64,000 nucleotides of DNA, from contig BCJX01000010.1 of assembly GCA_001600415.1 (NCBI GenBank), positions 841,236-905,235 of the forward strand, given 5' to 3'. This stretch comes from Pascua guehoae. Taxonomy: Eukaryota; Basidiomycota; Tremellomycetes; Trichosporonales; Trichosporonaceae. Both the position numbers and the translations under genes were made by a program. Within the stretch, counting starts at the first letter, position 1. Each line of letters opens with the position of its first letter. Under the pieces are notes generated by a model, which had not been told where the DNA came from, searched no databases, and saw only the letters and a list, made by a program, of their open reading frames with translations. Positions 12,795 through 23,077 of the stretch are shown here, piece by piece.

Positions 12795-13836
12795 ATGTCC
12801 ATGTTCGCCGCCTCCCGTGCCGCTCTCCCCCGCCCCGCACGCCTCGCCAGCGTTGCGCAGCGCCGTAACATGGGTTCCAAGGATGTCTTCTTTGGCAACG
12901 ACGCTCGCCAGGGCATGCTCAAGGGTGTCGAGACGCTCGCAAAGGCCGTCACCGCCACCCTTGGTCCCAAGGGCCGCACTGTGATCATTGGTGGGTTTTG
13001 AGAGCGTGGTAGGCCCAGAGTGTTTGCTGACGGCGTCTAGCCCAGAGCTTTGGTGGCCCCAAGATCACCAAGGACGGTGTGTCGGTCGCAAAGGCCATCA
13101 CCCTCAAGGACCCAGTGGAGAACCTTGGTGCTCGGTGAGTAACCCTCAAGGCGGCGAGCAGGTTTTTTTTTCGGGAGGCTGACCAGACAGCCTCGTCCAG
13201 GACGTTGCGTCCAAGACTAACGACACCGCCGGTGACGGCACCACGACGGCGACTGTCCTCGCGTCGGGCATCTACGCCGAGGGTGTCAAGAACGTTGCTG
13301 CTGGCTGCAACCCCATGGACCTCCGTCGCGGTGCCCAGAAGGCCGTCGACAAGGTGCTCTCTGTCCTCGAGGCCAACAAGCGCTCGATCACCACGTCCGA
13401 GGAGATTGCCCAGGTCGCGACCATTTCGGCCAACGGCGACAAGCACGTCGGTGCCATTATCTCGCAGGCGATGGAGAAGGTCGGCAAGGAGGGTGTCATT
13501 ACCGTCCGCGAGGGCCGTACCATTGACGACGAGATTGAGATCACCGAGGGCATGCGCTTTGACCGCGGCTACATTTCCCCCTACATGATCACCGACGCCA
13601 AGAACCAGCGCTGCGAGCTCGAGCACCCTCTTATCCTCCTCTCGGAGAAGAAGATTTCGTCGCTCCAGGACATTCTCCCCTCGCTCGAGATTGCCGCCCA
13701 GTCGCGCCGCCCCCTCCTCGTCATTGCCGAGGACATTGACGGCGAGGCCCTTGCCGCCGTCATTCTCAACAAGCTCCGTGGCCAGCTCCAGGTCGCTGCC
13801 GTCAAGGCACCCGGCTTTGGTGACAACCGCAAGTCG

Positions 13837-13868
<32 letters not shown>

Positions 13869-14643
13869 CACCGTCTTCACCGACGAGCTCGACGTCAAGC
13901 TTGACAAGGCCACCCCTGACATGTTTGGCTCGACTGGCTCGGTCACCGTCACCAAGGACGACACCATTGTCCTCAACGGCGAGGGCGACAAGAGCGCCAT
14001 TGCCGCCCGCTGCGAGCAGATCCGTGGCGTGATTGCCGACCCTACCACGTCCGAGTACGACCGCACCAAGCTCCAGGAGCGCCTCGCCAAGCTCTCTGGC
14101 GGTGTTGCCGTCATCAAGGTCGGCGGCAGCTCCGAGGTCGAGGTCGGTGAGAAGAAGGACCGCTACGACGACGCCCTCAACGCCACCCGCGCGGCTGTCG
14201 AGGAGGGTATCGTCCCCGGCGGTGGCACTGCGCTCCTCAAGGCGTCGGCCCAGCTCGACGACATTGAGGTTGACAACTTTGACCAGAAGCTCGGCATCAG
14301 CATTATCCGCCAGGCCATCCGCCGCCCCGTCCGCACCATTGTCGACAACGCCGGCGAGGAGGGCTCGGTCGTCGTCGGCCGCCTCCTCTCGGACGAGTTT
14401 GTCGCCGCCGACAAGTTCAACTGGGGCTACGACGCCGCCACCTCGCAGTACCGCGACATGATTGCCGCCGGTATCCTCGACCCCCTCAAGGTCGTCCGCA
14501 CCGCCCTCGTCGACGCGTCGGGTGTCGCCTCGCTCCTCACCACCTCGGAGGCCTGCATCGTCGACGCCGAGGACAAGACCCCCGGTGGCGGCATGCCCGG
14601 TATGGGCGGCATGGGCGGCATGGGCATGCCCGGTATGATGTAA
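12795..14643 (+). CDS. HSP60: mitochondrial chaperonin HSP60 (GroEL homologue)
   Basis: This encodes the ATP-dependent chaperonin of the mitochondrial matrix. Exons 12795-12990, 13041-13134 and 13191-14643 give 580 residues, close to the family's usual 570-580. The N terminus is basic and rich in Ser, Ala and Arg (a probable matrix-targeting presequence) before [14 protein letters not shown]. Other landmarks are the nucleotide-binding [13 protein letters not shown], the near-C-terminal EEGIVPGGG, and a Gly-Met-rich tail ([12 protein letters not shown]). Both introns are short (50 and 56 nt) with GT-AG ends. Codon use is strongly biased towards C- and G-ending codons, as expected for a highly expressed gene. 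The partner HSP10 lies divergently upstream, and a heat-shock element lies between them. Confidence 0.98.
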
Positions 14644-15825
14644 AAGGCGCCTGCAGCTCTGTAAGGGGAGACAGGATACAGACTGGTGCCAAATGACCAA
14701 AAAAGTAGCGGATCTCGGACGTTTTCTTCAGAGGCACGCTCTCTTGCATATAGGAAGTTTTGTACGCATTACTCAGTGATGGAAGCACTGCTCATTGCGC
14801 AATGCCGCGTCGCAACCGTCCGCGCCGGTAAGATGCTTTCGAGTGAGGTTTCTGGTGCTGCACAGTCGACCAAGGTAGCCCGAATAAGACAAACATTCCC
14901 ACAAAGCACACTGACATGGCTGTACACTTGCTGGAAGCTGACCGTGGATCATGGCCGTGCGCTCCCTGGAAACTGACCGTTGATCGCAGTCCCAGTATCT
15001 CTGTACATGACTCGACGTCCGCCCACGTGTCTACTCTGAGACGCAGGCGGTATCTCGATGTTGCATGCGGTGGTGGCAGCAGTACTGAGTTGGCTATCTC
15101 CGTCTATCTCCGAGTCAGAGGTACTGAGACCATCTCTGTCCAACAATAGTCGGTGGCTTGCCAAGAAGCCCCTTGTTGCGTGGATGGCAAGACATCAATG
15201 CCACGAGCGACGATCGACTTGTCCACTCTAGTTTGATCGACACAAGTGTCAGTGCAGTGACAATGACGGATCGGCGAGGTTGGTTCCAGTTTCAGTGTCA
15301 GAACATGTTTCGTACAGGGGGGCTCGTTTGACATGCGACGATCAAGTTGTCAGCCATGTGTCATGTATGTTGCCGTCCATGTGGCACTCTGGAATCCTCG
15401 CGGCCTTGCGCACGTTGCGGCCGTGCGGGATCTCAGCTCGGTTCCCTTCAGATACAGATTCGAGTGGGCCGACGCACAGCCTGAGGGGTACTCACTGCCC
15501 TGATGTGGCAGTCTCACGGCCGGACGCCCGGGTACATGTGACTACTAAGCCGACCCTCAAGCGACGCAGAACGACGGGGATGTATAGACGGCGCTCATGG
15601 GTGGTCGTTGTCGTCACTCGTCCCATGACCTATACGCGACGGAAGAGTTGCCGTCTCGACGTCGTCGTGTTCTTCCGCCCATGCCGGGTTGTACAGCGGC
15701 GGCACCAGCTCGACGCGGCGGGCAGGTTCGGAAGGCTCGTCTGTCTCGTCAACGGAGAGTGGTCCTCCTGCGCCCCGGTTACGACGGGGGGTATGAGCGG
15801 GGACATCACATGGCCAGCATGATAC
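14644..15825. other. intergenic, HSP60 3' flank
   Basis: No gene is supported. The stretch holds the HSP60 3' untranslated region and about 1 kb of anonymous sequence. At 15502-15535 a piece resembling the right end of the MITE-like family (GATGTGGCAGTCTCACG) is recognisable but too diverged to call a copy. Confidence 0.5.
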
Positions 15826-17337
15826 TTACCGAGCCCTGTGGACACGCCTGAAGACCGAGATCATCGTCCCTGTCCCGACCGACGACAAGCCGTCTGAACT
15901 CTCGGTCCCGTCATCTCCGCGTCGCAGTGCTGCCTCCCGGGACGCTTCTGATTCCTCCTTATTGGGAGTGTCGGCGGTCCAGGACGAATTGTCTCCCAAA
16001 CGTGGGGCTGGACGACCGGGGGCACTAAACGGAGTGACGGTCAGGTTGGCCCACGAACCAGACGTGTATGTCGGAGACATTTGAATGTATGGGCCACCTT
16101 CATCCCCTCCTTCGCGGAGATCCACCGTGTCGCTGTGGAGAGCTTGAGGACGTCATTGTCCGCGTCAGCTCTGGATATGCCCAGTCTCGTTAACCCTCTT
16201 ACCTTTCCGACGACGGATGATCAACCCTAGTCCCGCCAGGAAAAGAGCAAGCCCCACAACACCTCCCACCTAAGGGCTCAGCCAAATTCAGCATGGAAAA
16301 CTTACCACGCCGCCAGCAATTGCCCCGATATTGGAAGACTTCTTTCCATCTGCCGATGCGCTCTCGATAGCCGTAGGAACGCCCGATACGATACCTGTCG
16401 GGGATGTCGTCTCGTCCGCGCTGGTTTCTGAGACGTTTGCGCGGGGTGGCGCGCCATACGCGCCCCTGGGCATCAGCTCATGACATCTTACAATATCCCG
16501 CGCCACACTCACATGTCTGCATCAGCGTATTGGACGCCGCCAATGCCGATGCCAGGCGACGAACCGCTCCCATACGAAAGCATCAAATCGTAGTTGATGG
16601 AGGGATCGAGCACATTGTAGTAGAATGCCTCGAGGACTGAAGGGATGTTACTCCCTTGCAGCTCGGCCGGATGCAATGCTTCAGCGTTAAATGTCTGGGT
16701 CGACGGCCCGAATGGGGGTGCAGGGTCCAACGACACTGAATATGTGTTCGCAGTGGTAGGGAGGCTGCCGTTGAGTTAGAGAACGGTGACATTTCCGGGA
16801 ATCGCCATCTTGACCACGCCAGCAGGCTCGTTTCCAACCGCAGGACACAGAATAGTATGTATCGTTCACCATTGATGCTGAAACTGTCAGTGGCGTCCGT
16901 GGCATTTACCCCGTCGTGGGGATCGCAGGTAATTCACTTTATGTTCACCGTGAGGTAAAGTACTCACCATTGCCCATACTACACCTTCCTTGCACAACTT
17001 GAAAGGAAGAGTCGATTCTCCGCGACGACCCGTCCCATTGTATGGCCGTGTCAATGGCGTCGACGTCGTGGGTAATGGTCATAAAAACGATCGCTGTTGC
17101 GGGTAAGCTCTCATGGGACCAAACAAGTACCCGATTACGCACCACATTCTGCCCGCCCCACTCACTCTGAGGATTGATAGTTGAGGAACAGGCCAATCTC
17201 ATAGAGCTGAAGACTTCCGGTCTGGATCTCCACTTTGATCTCGTGGTAACCCAATGTGAGATTTGTGTTGTAGTGATTCGTTCGCTCGACCACGTGACTC
17301 GATCGGTCGGGTGCTTGGTCGGTCGGCCAGACCCTCA
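15826..17337 (-). pseudogene. decayed single-pass membrane protein (ecto-TM family, paralogue 1)
   Basis: This is a paralogue of the gene at 37430-39360. Exon remnants are 17166-17337, 16968-17107, 16513-16883, 16306-16465, 16203-16269 (TM helix VGLALFLAGLGLIIRRRK) and 15826-16142 (tail). The two align exon by exon with matching phases at most junctions: NLTLGYHEIKVEI against NLTLYYHDVKIDV, SLDPAPPFGP against TLDPPPPFGP, and SSVGTGTMI near both C termini. Three defects point to a pseudogene. An in-frame TAA at 16776-16778 stands where the paralogue has Tyr. The frame changes within the same exon, about 16.8 kb. No counterpart of the paralogue's first exon is found upstream, only T-rich sequence. 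An undetected short intron could explain one defect but not all three. No function is known to me; the build is of a cell-surface protein. Confidence 0.6.
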
Positions 17338-17668
17338 CTGAACCTCAATCTACTTTTCACCTTGTGCCTCCCTTCATGCAAACTCGTTCGCCTCGCTTCT
17401 ACAACAATTTGGGGACGTGCAAAGCCGTTCCGGCAGCAATGTCATTTCATCCCTCATTTCCTCCTTTTTTTTTTCTTTTTCTTTTTTATTGATTTAAAAA
17501 TTTTATATTTTTCTTGTCCTTTGTTGGCCACGCTGCTCCTGTCCAACTATAACGTATGAGGAAGGAAAAAGGGAGGAAGCGTAGCCTCGATTCGGGGGAT
17601 TGTCCTTGGGTATAGGGCCGCCAGGGGGTGGGCGGCGCGACGATTGTGTTTCGTGTACGTGCTGCCGA
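17338..17668. other. T-rich spacer
   Basis: This lies between two minus-strand genes. It contains an AT-rich low-complexity patch at 17461-17515, unusual in this GC-rich window, where the missing 5' exon of the decayed gene would be expected. It also holds the 3' untranslated region of nothing on this side and the immediate downstream flank of the secreted-protein gene. No coding sequence is seen. Confidence 0.5.
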
Positions 17669-18675
17669 CTACTGCACACTGCGCTTGACCGAACGGCGGC
17701 ACTGGCCGCTGCCCGAGGTGGGGCGCGGGGGGCGGGACGACGAGGAGGAGGAGCTGGCCGACGACGAGGAGGCGCTGGGCGACGGGGTAGGCGACGGGGA
17801 CGACGAGGAGGAGTCGCTGGGCGACGGGGTGGGAGACGGCGACGAGGAGGAGTCGCTGGCCGACGGAGTGGGGGACGGCGAGGATGACGCCGAGGTGGAT
17901 GGCGACCCGTCGGGGTTCCAGTCAGGCCAGTCAACGGACCCCTCCTCGTAGACGGAGTAGACATAAAAGGGCAACCAGACTTCACTCTCGGGGTTGCAGT
18001 GGATGGGGTCACCAAGATCAACGATGGTGAAGCACGAGTATTGCCAATGGCCACTACGCCCGGCTACGAACATCAACAGGTCCGTATCGCATGCGTAGGC
18101 AGTGGACAAGGATTCGACGTCGTACCACGTCCCCTCCTGAAAGGTTGCCGATTCCCAGCAGCCCTGGAAAAACCACTGGTTGATGGTTTGGAGGTAGACC
18201 TCGTAATTTCCGTTGCACCCGATCATGGGATCGCCATCGAGGAGGGTCGGGTTGTCTTGGATATACCCACAGGTGCATTCGCCGTTGACCGGGTTGTACC
18301 ACGAAGTGCCCGGGTTGTCCCACGAAAAGTCGGTAAATTCCGAGGAGCAGAAACCCTGCGGATTGTAAGCTGTGACGCCTGGTACTACAGTCACTGGCGT
18401 TGACTGAGTGGGATCAAGGCAGGGAGGACGCCCGTACGTACCCTGCATTCCTCATTGGAGGAGGCCCATCCGAGCTTTGCGAGCTTTTCCCCGACCGGCT
18501 TGTATGCTTCGCCCACACAGCCCATCCAGACGTCATTGTACTGGCCTTCCTCGCCAGCATCCCTTAAGGAAGGAGCCTGGTAGGAAGCCACGCTAGCGGT
18601 CTCCGAGATAGACCCGAGCTCGGACAGCTGGGCCACCGCGCCTTGGGCGATGAGGAGGAGCTTGAGCAGCACCAT
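17669..18675 (-). CDS. secreted Cys-containing, Ser/Pro-rich protein, WSC-like
   Basis: The predicted exons 18442-18675 and 17669-18355 (86-nt GT-AG intron, phase 0) encode 306 residues. The product starts with a clear signal peptide (MVLLKLLLIAQGAVA, cleavage near Gln16). A Cys-rich segment around residues 45-125 has the spacing VWMGC-EEC-FC-GECTCG, which resembles a WSC carbohydrate-binding domain, though I cannot confirm it. A second Cys-containing region follows, and then a low-complexity tail of Ser, Pro and Thr, probably O-mannosylated. It ends in a short basic stretch without a GPI signal, so secretion or wall association is more likely than membrane anchoring. A 38-nt alternative intron (18404-18441) keeps frame but is implausibly short. 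Confidence 0.65.
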
Positions 18676-19470
18676 GGCGGATAAGAGGAATGGGGATGAA
18701 GAACACGATAGCGGACCGTTTGAGGTTCATATATACCACTATCAACTGGGTCAACGGCCCCTCTGCGCCATGTCGGGTATTCTTGCCAGCATCCAGCCCA
18801 TTCGGTTGCCTGCACTGTCCTCTAAAGCGTACCGTCGGGTGGTGTGTGTTGCTCAGGCTATTCGGCACCGTGCACGGGCCAAGCGGATCTGGAGGGCCTC
18901 AACGGAAGCGTAGTAAGAGGCCAGGCGATGACACGCTCGCCGAGGACAAACAATGTCCGTAGTTGGCAACTGTCTCAGCCCAATCAGCCCAACCACTGCC
19001 AGTCCAAGTTGACAAGGTAGTATGGGTCTCAGTTCAATCAGCCAGTCCAAGTTGACAAGGTAGCATGAGCAGTGGTGCCGTGAGTGTGAGAAAAGTACAT
19101 TCCAGACATGAGACAAGCGCTGCTTGGCACCCATCAGATCAGGGATGACACGAACCGAGAAGGCTGTCGGCTTGTCTTGGCGAGGGCTCGTGTGGTGGCG
19201 TGAGCGACGTGCACGGAGCCCCAAAGGCATATGACAGCGGTCGGTGCATCTGTTTAATTGCCAATGGTGTACGCGGGGCGCGTACTGGCAGTCAGACTTC
19301 GGCGTCCCGGCAGGCGGTGGCAGTGCGTTGGGTTTCTCGTGTGCCGTCAGTGTGATGCGTAGTACTGCGTGAACAAACATGGCCACGGTCTGAGCGTTTG
19401 GGCTCAATGCACTACCCCAAGGCACTGGAGCCGAGATGCGGCCTCGACAGCCCCCAAAAAAGCAATGCGC
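18676..19470. other. intergenic with a short direct repeat
   Basis: This is the 5' flank of the secreted-protein gene. The block CAGTCCAAGTTGACAAGGTA occurs twice, about 45 bp apart, at 18999-19067. No gene is seen. Confidence 0.5.
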
Positions 19471-19550
19471 AGGTCCGACTGGGAATCGAACCCAGATTAC
19501 AAGAATGACAGCGTCAGAATCTTGTGTACTAACCGTTATACGATCAAACC
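19471..19550 (-). tRNA. tRNA-Gln (CUG) with an 8-nt intron
   Basis: This folds as a cloverleaf. The acceptor GGTTTGA pairs with TCGGACC, the anticodon stem is CAAGA/TCTTG, and the T-arm is CTGGG-TTCGATT-CCCAG. The anticodon is CTG. Removing 8 nt one base after the anticodon, the canonical eukaryotic position 37/38, restores a 7-nt loop and a 72-nt tRNA. A run of T follows on the minus strand (about 19456-19461) as a Pol III terminator. The tRNA-Gln at 40.2 kb is nearly identical but has an 11-nt intron. Confidence 0.92.
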
Positions 19551-20960
19551 CCAATGTTCTAACGAGTTCTGATGGTTTCCTGACGGCGGGGAGAGAGCTG
19601 GCAATGTTATCAAAGTGGTGGAGCGTCACCTTGTTTGTGTCTTTCAATTTTGTTGATGACAAGCTCGCTGCCTGATCAATGTTGGCGAGACTCGAGTTTA
19701 ACGCAGATACTTTCTTTCATTGCTTCTGGAAACTTATTCTTCCTGGAAATCTCAGGTCCGTGGAGGGAAAGCATGATACCACAACGATGGAAGGATGGAG
19801 CAAAAGTACAGATCACTATTCAATAGCAGTCGACAACAGTCGACAACATCACGCCGTTCCGTAGCAGTCACCCTATACGCCCAGCTGACCCACCCGCCAT
19901 CACAGCTGTTCGTGTCGAGAGGGCCGCGGGCCTAGAAGAGAACAATGCCATAATACTCTGTCGCGACAATATATCATGTGGCGTTTTGACGTGATTTGTC
20001 TTGATTTCCGAGAGGTCTTCTGGGGACATGGAGCCACGAGAAGCTGTAAACTTTGAAGGCGCGGCACGGTGTCCAAACGAGGTCCGCTTCGAGGCAACAA
20101 AGGAATGCACCCCAAGGATCGCGCATGCTGTCGCGCGGTTGGCCAGAGAGCGCGTGGTGGCGTCCTTGGACCACTCAGCCGACAATGTAGGGATCGGTGC
20201 ATCAACGTATGATGCGTCAAATGCCTCCTACCCGTGCGGTTCACAGCGGCGGACAAATGGATAGTGAGAGGTGACTGGTCCAACTGGGATGCCGGCGAGA
20301 CTGACTGGTTCGTCTGTAGCCAAGCGCTCGGACAAGTCGCTCTGCAATCCATACCCCCACCCCTGCCATGCCTGTTTACCACAGGATGCCACACACTCTG
20401 CCTCACATTGGGAGCTGTCTCGATACTGGGTGACTGGGATTTTATAGAGGGAGCGGCCGAAAACGTCTCCAAGGGAGAGGTCTGGAAGACCACAGCCCTC
20501 CTTGTACTTTGCTCGACTGTGGTATTCTTCTGCCTGGCATTATCGCACGAGGTAATCCCCGATGTATATCGAGACATTTCTGTGCCTGCGATCCCCCCGA
20601 TGTCCGACGGCGGTGGCGAACAAGAGTCGGCTGATACCAACCGCACCTGCGATAGTCGGCTGGAACCCATGCCGACGCACACGAGCTGATCGCCTCGGCG
20701 ACGGATCTGAAGGGGTGACGAAATACGGCAATGAGGTGGTAACGCACTGTGCCTGTTCACCCATAATATCTCCTCTGTGGCAAACTACACTCTATGATCG
20801 GTACCCATGTCCGCTTGAGCACAAGCCTCGCTACGCATGAAGGCAAGCCCGCTTCAGCACCTGGCAACGAGCAATGCCGTGCAGTGGAAGAAAAATAAGG
20901 TTATCAACGCGTCGCATCCCTTCAACTTGACGTCGGCGGGTGGCCACTTGCTTCGAACCC
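19551..20960. other. intergenic, no supported gene
   Basis: Open frames of up to 286 codons (minus, 19900-20760) and 151 codons (plus, 20234-20689, with one hydrophobic stretch) overlap each other. Neither shows a family signature or splice context I recognise. I leave this stretch unannotated. Confidence 0.4.
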
Positions 20961-21027
20961 AAGCCTTGACATTCTTCCTACCAAGGCTTGACATTCTTCC
21001 TACCAAGGCTTGACATTCTTCCTACCC
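20961..21027. repeat. 22-bp tandem repeat, three copies
   Basis: Three head-to-tail copies of a 22-bp unit (CAAGGCTTGACATTCTTCCT plus AC) end about 90 bp upstream of the tRNA-Arg gene. The first copy differs by one base. No coding or promoter role is evident. Confidence 0.9.
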
Positions 21028-21118
21028 CCAACCTTGGGCAGATCCTCACCCGCTTGACGCCAACCTCTACTCACCTCTGCCCGCCACCCGACCCTCCCTC
21101 CTCGCCATCAAACGTCCA

Positions 21119-21235
21119 GGTCGCGTGGCCAAATGGTACGGCGTCTGACTACGACCTCTCATCATTCATCGAATGTCATCATTTATCGAATGGAGCGTTA
21201 TCAGGAGATCGCGGGTTCGATCCCCGTCGTGACCT
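21119..21235 (+). tRNA. tRNA-Arg (ACG) with a long intron of about 45 nt
   Basis: The acceptor GGTCGCG pairs with CGTGACC, the D-arm is TGGCC-AAATGGTAC-GGCG, the anticodon stem is TCTGA/TCAGG and the T-arm is GCGGG-TTCGATC-CCCGT. The anticodon loop starts CTACGA, giving anticodon ACG (read as ICG). An intron of about 45 nt follows the base after the anticodon and contains internal ATCAT/TCGAATG repeats. Five T residues (21235-21239) follow as a terminator. The intron is much longer than those of the Gln and Lys tRNAs in this window. Confidence 0.88.
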
Positions 21236-21738
21236 TTTTGAAGGGCTCGAGGCCGTGTGGAGAGCTGCGGGGATGTTGGGGGAGCTGCGGGGATGTTGGA
21301 GAGGGAGGGGAGGAAGAGGTTGCAGGGTGAGGCGGGGGCTGGTGGAGAGATACGGAGGGTCAGGGAGTGAGGACCATGGAAGAGGACGGGGGCCTCGATG
21401 GATCGGGAGGGAGAGGCGACGATGTGGGACAAGTCAGGGCTGGGCGAGGACGAGAGGCGAGGGGAGGACGAGAGGGCGAGAGGGCGAGAGGGCGAGAGGA
21501 CGAGGGGACGAGAGGGCGAGAGGGCGAGAGGGCGAGAGGACGAGAGAGACAACTAGAGACGAGAGGCGACGAGAGGCAACGAGAGGCGCCAAGCGGCGGC
21601 GCGAATGAACGCGATCCGACAAGAATGACAAGATTAGAATCATCAACTCCTATTGCGCCGACTGGTCCTCGAGGCAAAGTGGGACTCGACCCGAGCCGAA
21701 AGAGTGGCCCTCGGCTGCCTGACGACCTCGACCTGTTC
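21236..21738. repeat. purine-rich GAGAGGGC low-complexity region
   Basis: The centre (about 21440-21560) is an irregular tandem array of GAGAGGGC-like octamers on the plus strand, polypyrimidine on the other. It translates to Arg/Glu/Gly-rich repeats with no domain. The flanks show no gene. Confidence 0.7.
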
Positions 21739-22566
21739 CTATGCGATGGGGGCTTGTACATGAGGCTGCGGGCCGTGCCGCGCCTCACCTTGGTGGTGAG
21801 GGCAGAGGAGAGGGAGGTGGCGAGCCTTAGCAGCCGCGTCGGCGCGATCTCCTTGTTCGCAATGGTCGAGTTGTTGACCTAGCCGTGCGGATGCGTCTTG
21901 AGAATTTCGACGCGGTGTCCTTGTGCGGCTCGAGTCTTCGCTGTTGGCCTCGATAGATGGTGAGGTCGGTGTGCTGTCGACATGTCTCGGGTTTGGGCCT
22001 TCTCGAGCGCCTTGCTTACAAGTTTCTCTGTCGGTTGATGTGCGCTTCGTGAGCTGCTGGAATTGAGGGTCTTGTCGGCCACGGCGCTTGTATTTCTCGA
22101 GCTCTGGCCGAGTCGACGAGGGTCGTGTCCTCGGCCCCGAGGCTGTTGGGGTGGCTTGGCCTCCTGCACTGCTCACGGACCGCGTGTAGTCGTCGTCTTC
22201 GTCGTCGTCGTCGTAGTCGTCCGACATCGAAAAGGCGTTCAGGCCCAGTCCCTCATCCTCGACACACGAGTACTCGCTCTCCGTCCCGCCGCGCCCGTGA
22301 CCTCGGCCGAGGCGGGCTGCCGCCGGCGTACGAGATGACGTACGTCTTGTTGGTGTGCTGGACCTGGGTTGGTGTGCTGGCCCGCGGGGTTGGTGTGCAC
22401 AGCAGGGTGAGGAGTGTGCTTGTCACGCCCGCCACTGTTAAAGTCGGTGAAAATGGCGTGCTCGGAGGTGGTCGCCTGGGGCGACGTCTTGACCTTGAGG
22501 TCCCTTAGTTTCTCAGCGGCGGCGCCCTCGGCGCCCTTCTGCGCGCTCGGCCTCTGGGTCAGGTGG
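21739..22566 (-). CDS. possible multi-exon gene of unknown function (uncertain)
   Basis: Several stretches on this strand read like protein but no complete model emerges. After a good acceptor (branch CTGAC, then CCCAG) near 22566 comes a segment with AEKLRDLKVKTSP. Further on is an acidic segment, CVEDEGLGLNAFSMSDDYDD, then a basic region. Around 21.8 kb is a frame with IAPTRLLRLATSLSSAL that ends at a GTGAGG donor. The three lie in different frames, so introns would be needed that I cannot place firmly. No family is recognised. It may be a real disordered protein, a decayed gene or chance. Confidence 0.25.
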
Positions 22567-22994
22567 AGCGGGTTAGTAGGGACGAACAGCGGGTCAGTAG
22601 AGATCACAGCGGGCCAGTAGAAAACCAGAGTCGTCGATAACCTGATGGCATCCCCATTCGCAACACACATTGTATGGGAACTCGTGCGAGCCTGCCACCT
22701 TGAGTCTGTACCACTGCAACTGTCAGACCGGCTCGCTGCCGCTGATGAATACCACCCCGTGGTGTCACAGCTGCACCTCCACGTGTGCTGTCCGGACGGT
22801 CCAAATACCGCTGTCATGCACCAAACGTAATGATACATGAATGCGATTATTACCCGAGCTTGAGGGTGAGTCGTGCAGGCTCACGTCTCATCAAGGGTAC
22901 CATAGTCTTTCGTCACACTCGCTACCGTCGACCATGGCATGATTGGTGGGGCTGGCGAGATAAAGGCCCATGACCCGGTCACTCGTGCCATTGC
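22567..22994. other. intergenic, no supported gene
   Basis: No complete gene is seen. On the minus strand a short frame around 22.64-22.72 kb reads like protein (VAGSHEFPYNVCCEWGCH) but connects to nothing. Confidence 0.35.
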
Positions 22995-23056
22995 TACCGT
23001 CGGCCTCAACGCCCGTCTCGGGCTCGGGCGCAACCATGAGCTCGTCCACTCGCACA
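22995..23056 (-). repeat. partial duplicate of the Gpi14 C-terminal tail
   Basis: Just downstream of the Gpi14 stop codon, the minus strand encodes DELMVAPEPETGVEADGSNG. This mirrors the last residues of the enzyme, GELMVAAVPETFVEGGDSEG. The DNA matches as well, including an identical GAGCTCATGGT block. It looks like a local 3'-end duplication now lying in the 3' flank. It follows the stop codon and is not translated in the enzyme's frame. Confidence 0.55.
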
Positions 23057-23077
23057 CCATGAACCCATAACAAGCCA

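Noticed and set aside
15420..15535. another MITE copy downstream of HSP60
   Set aside because: Only about 17 bp resemble the right end and no left end or TA borders are evident.
20234..20689. 151-codon plus-strand frame with a possible TM stretch (TTALLVLCSTVVFFCLAL)
   Set aside because: The start lacks context, the opposite strand is open over the same region, and no homologue is recognised.
21620..21700. fragment like the tRNA-Gln anticodon arm (ACAAGAATGACA, then AGAATC) next to a GACTCGACCC block
   Set aside because: The parts are in the wrong order for a tRNA on either strand and no acceptor stem is found; at best a relic.
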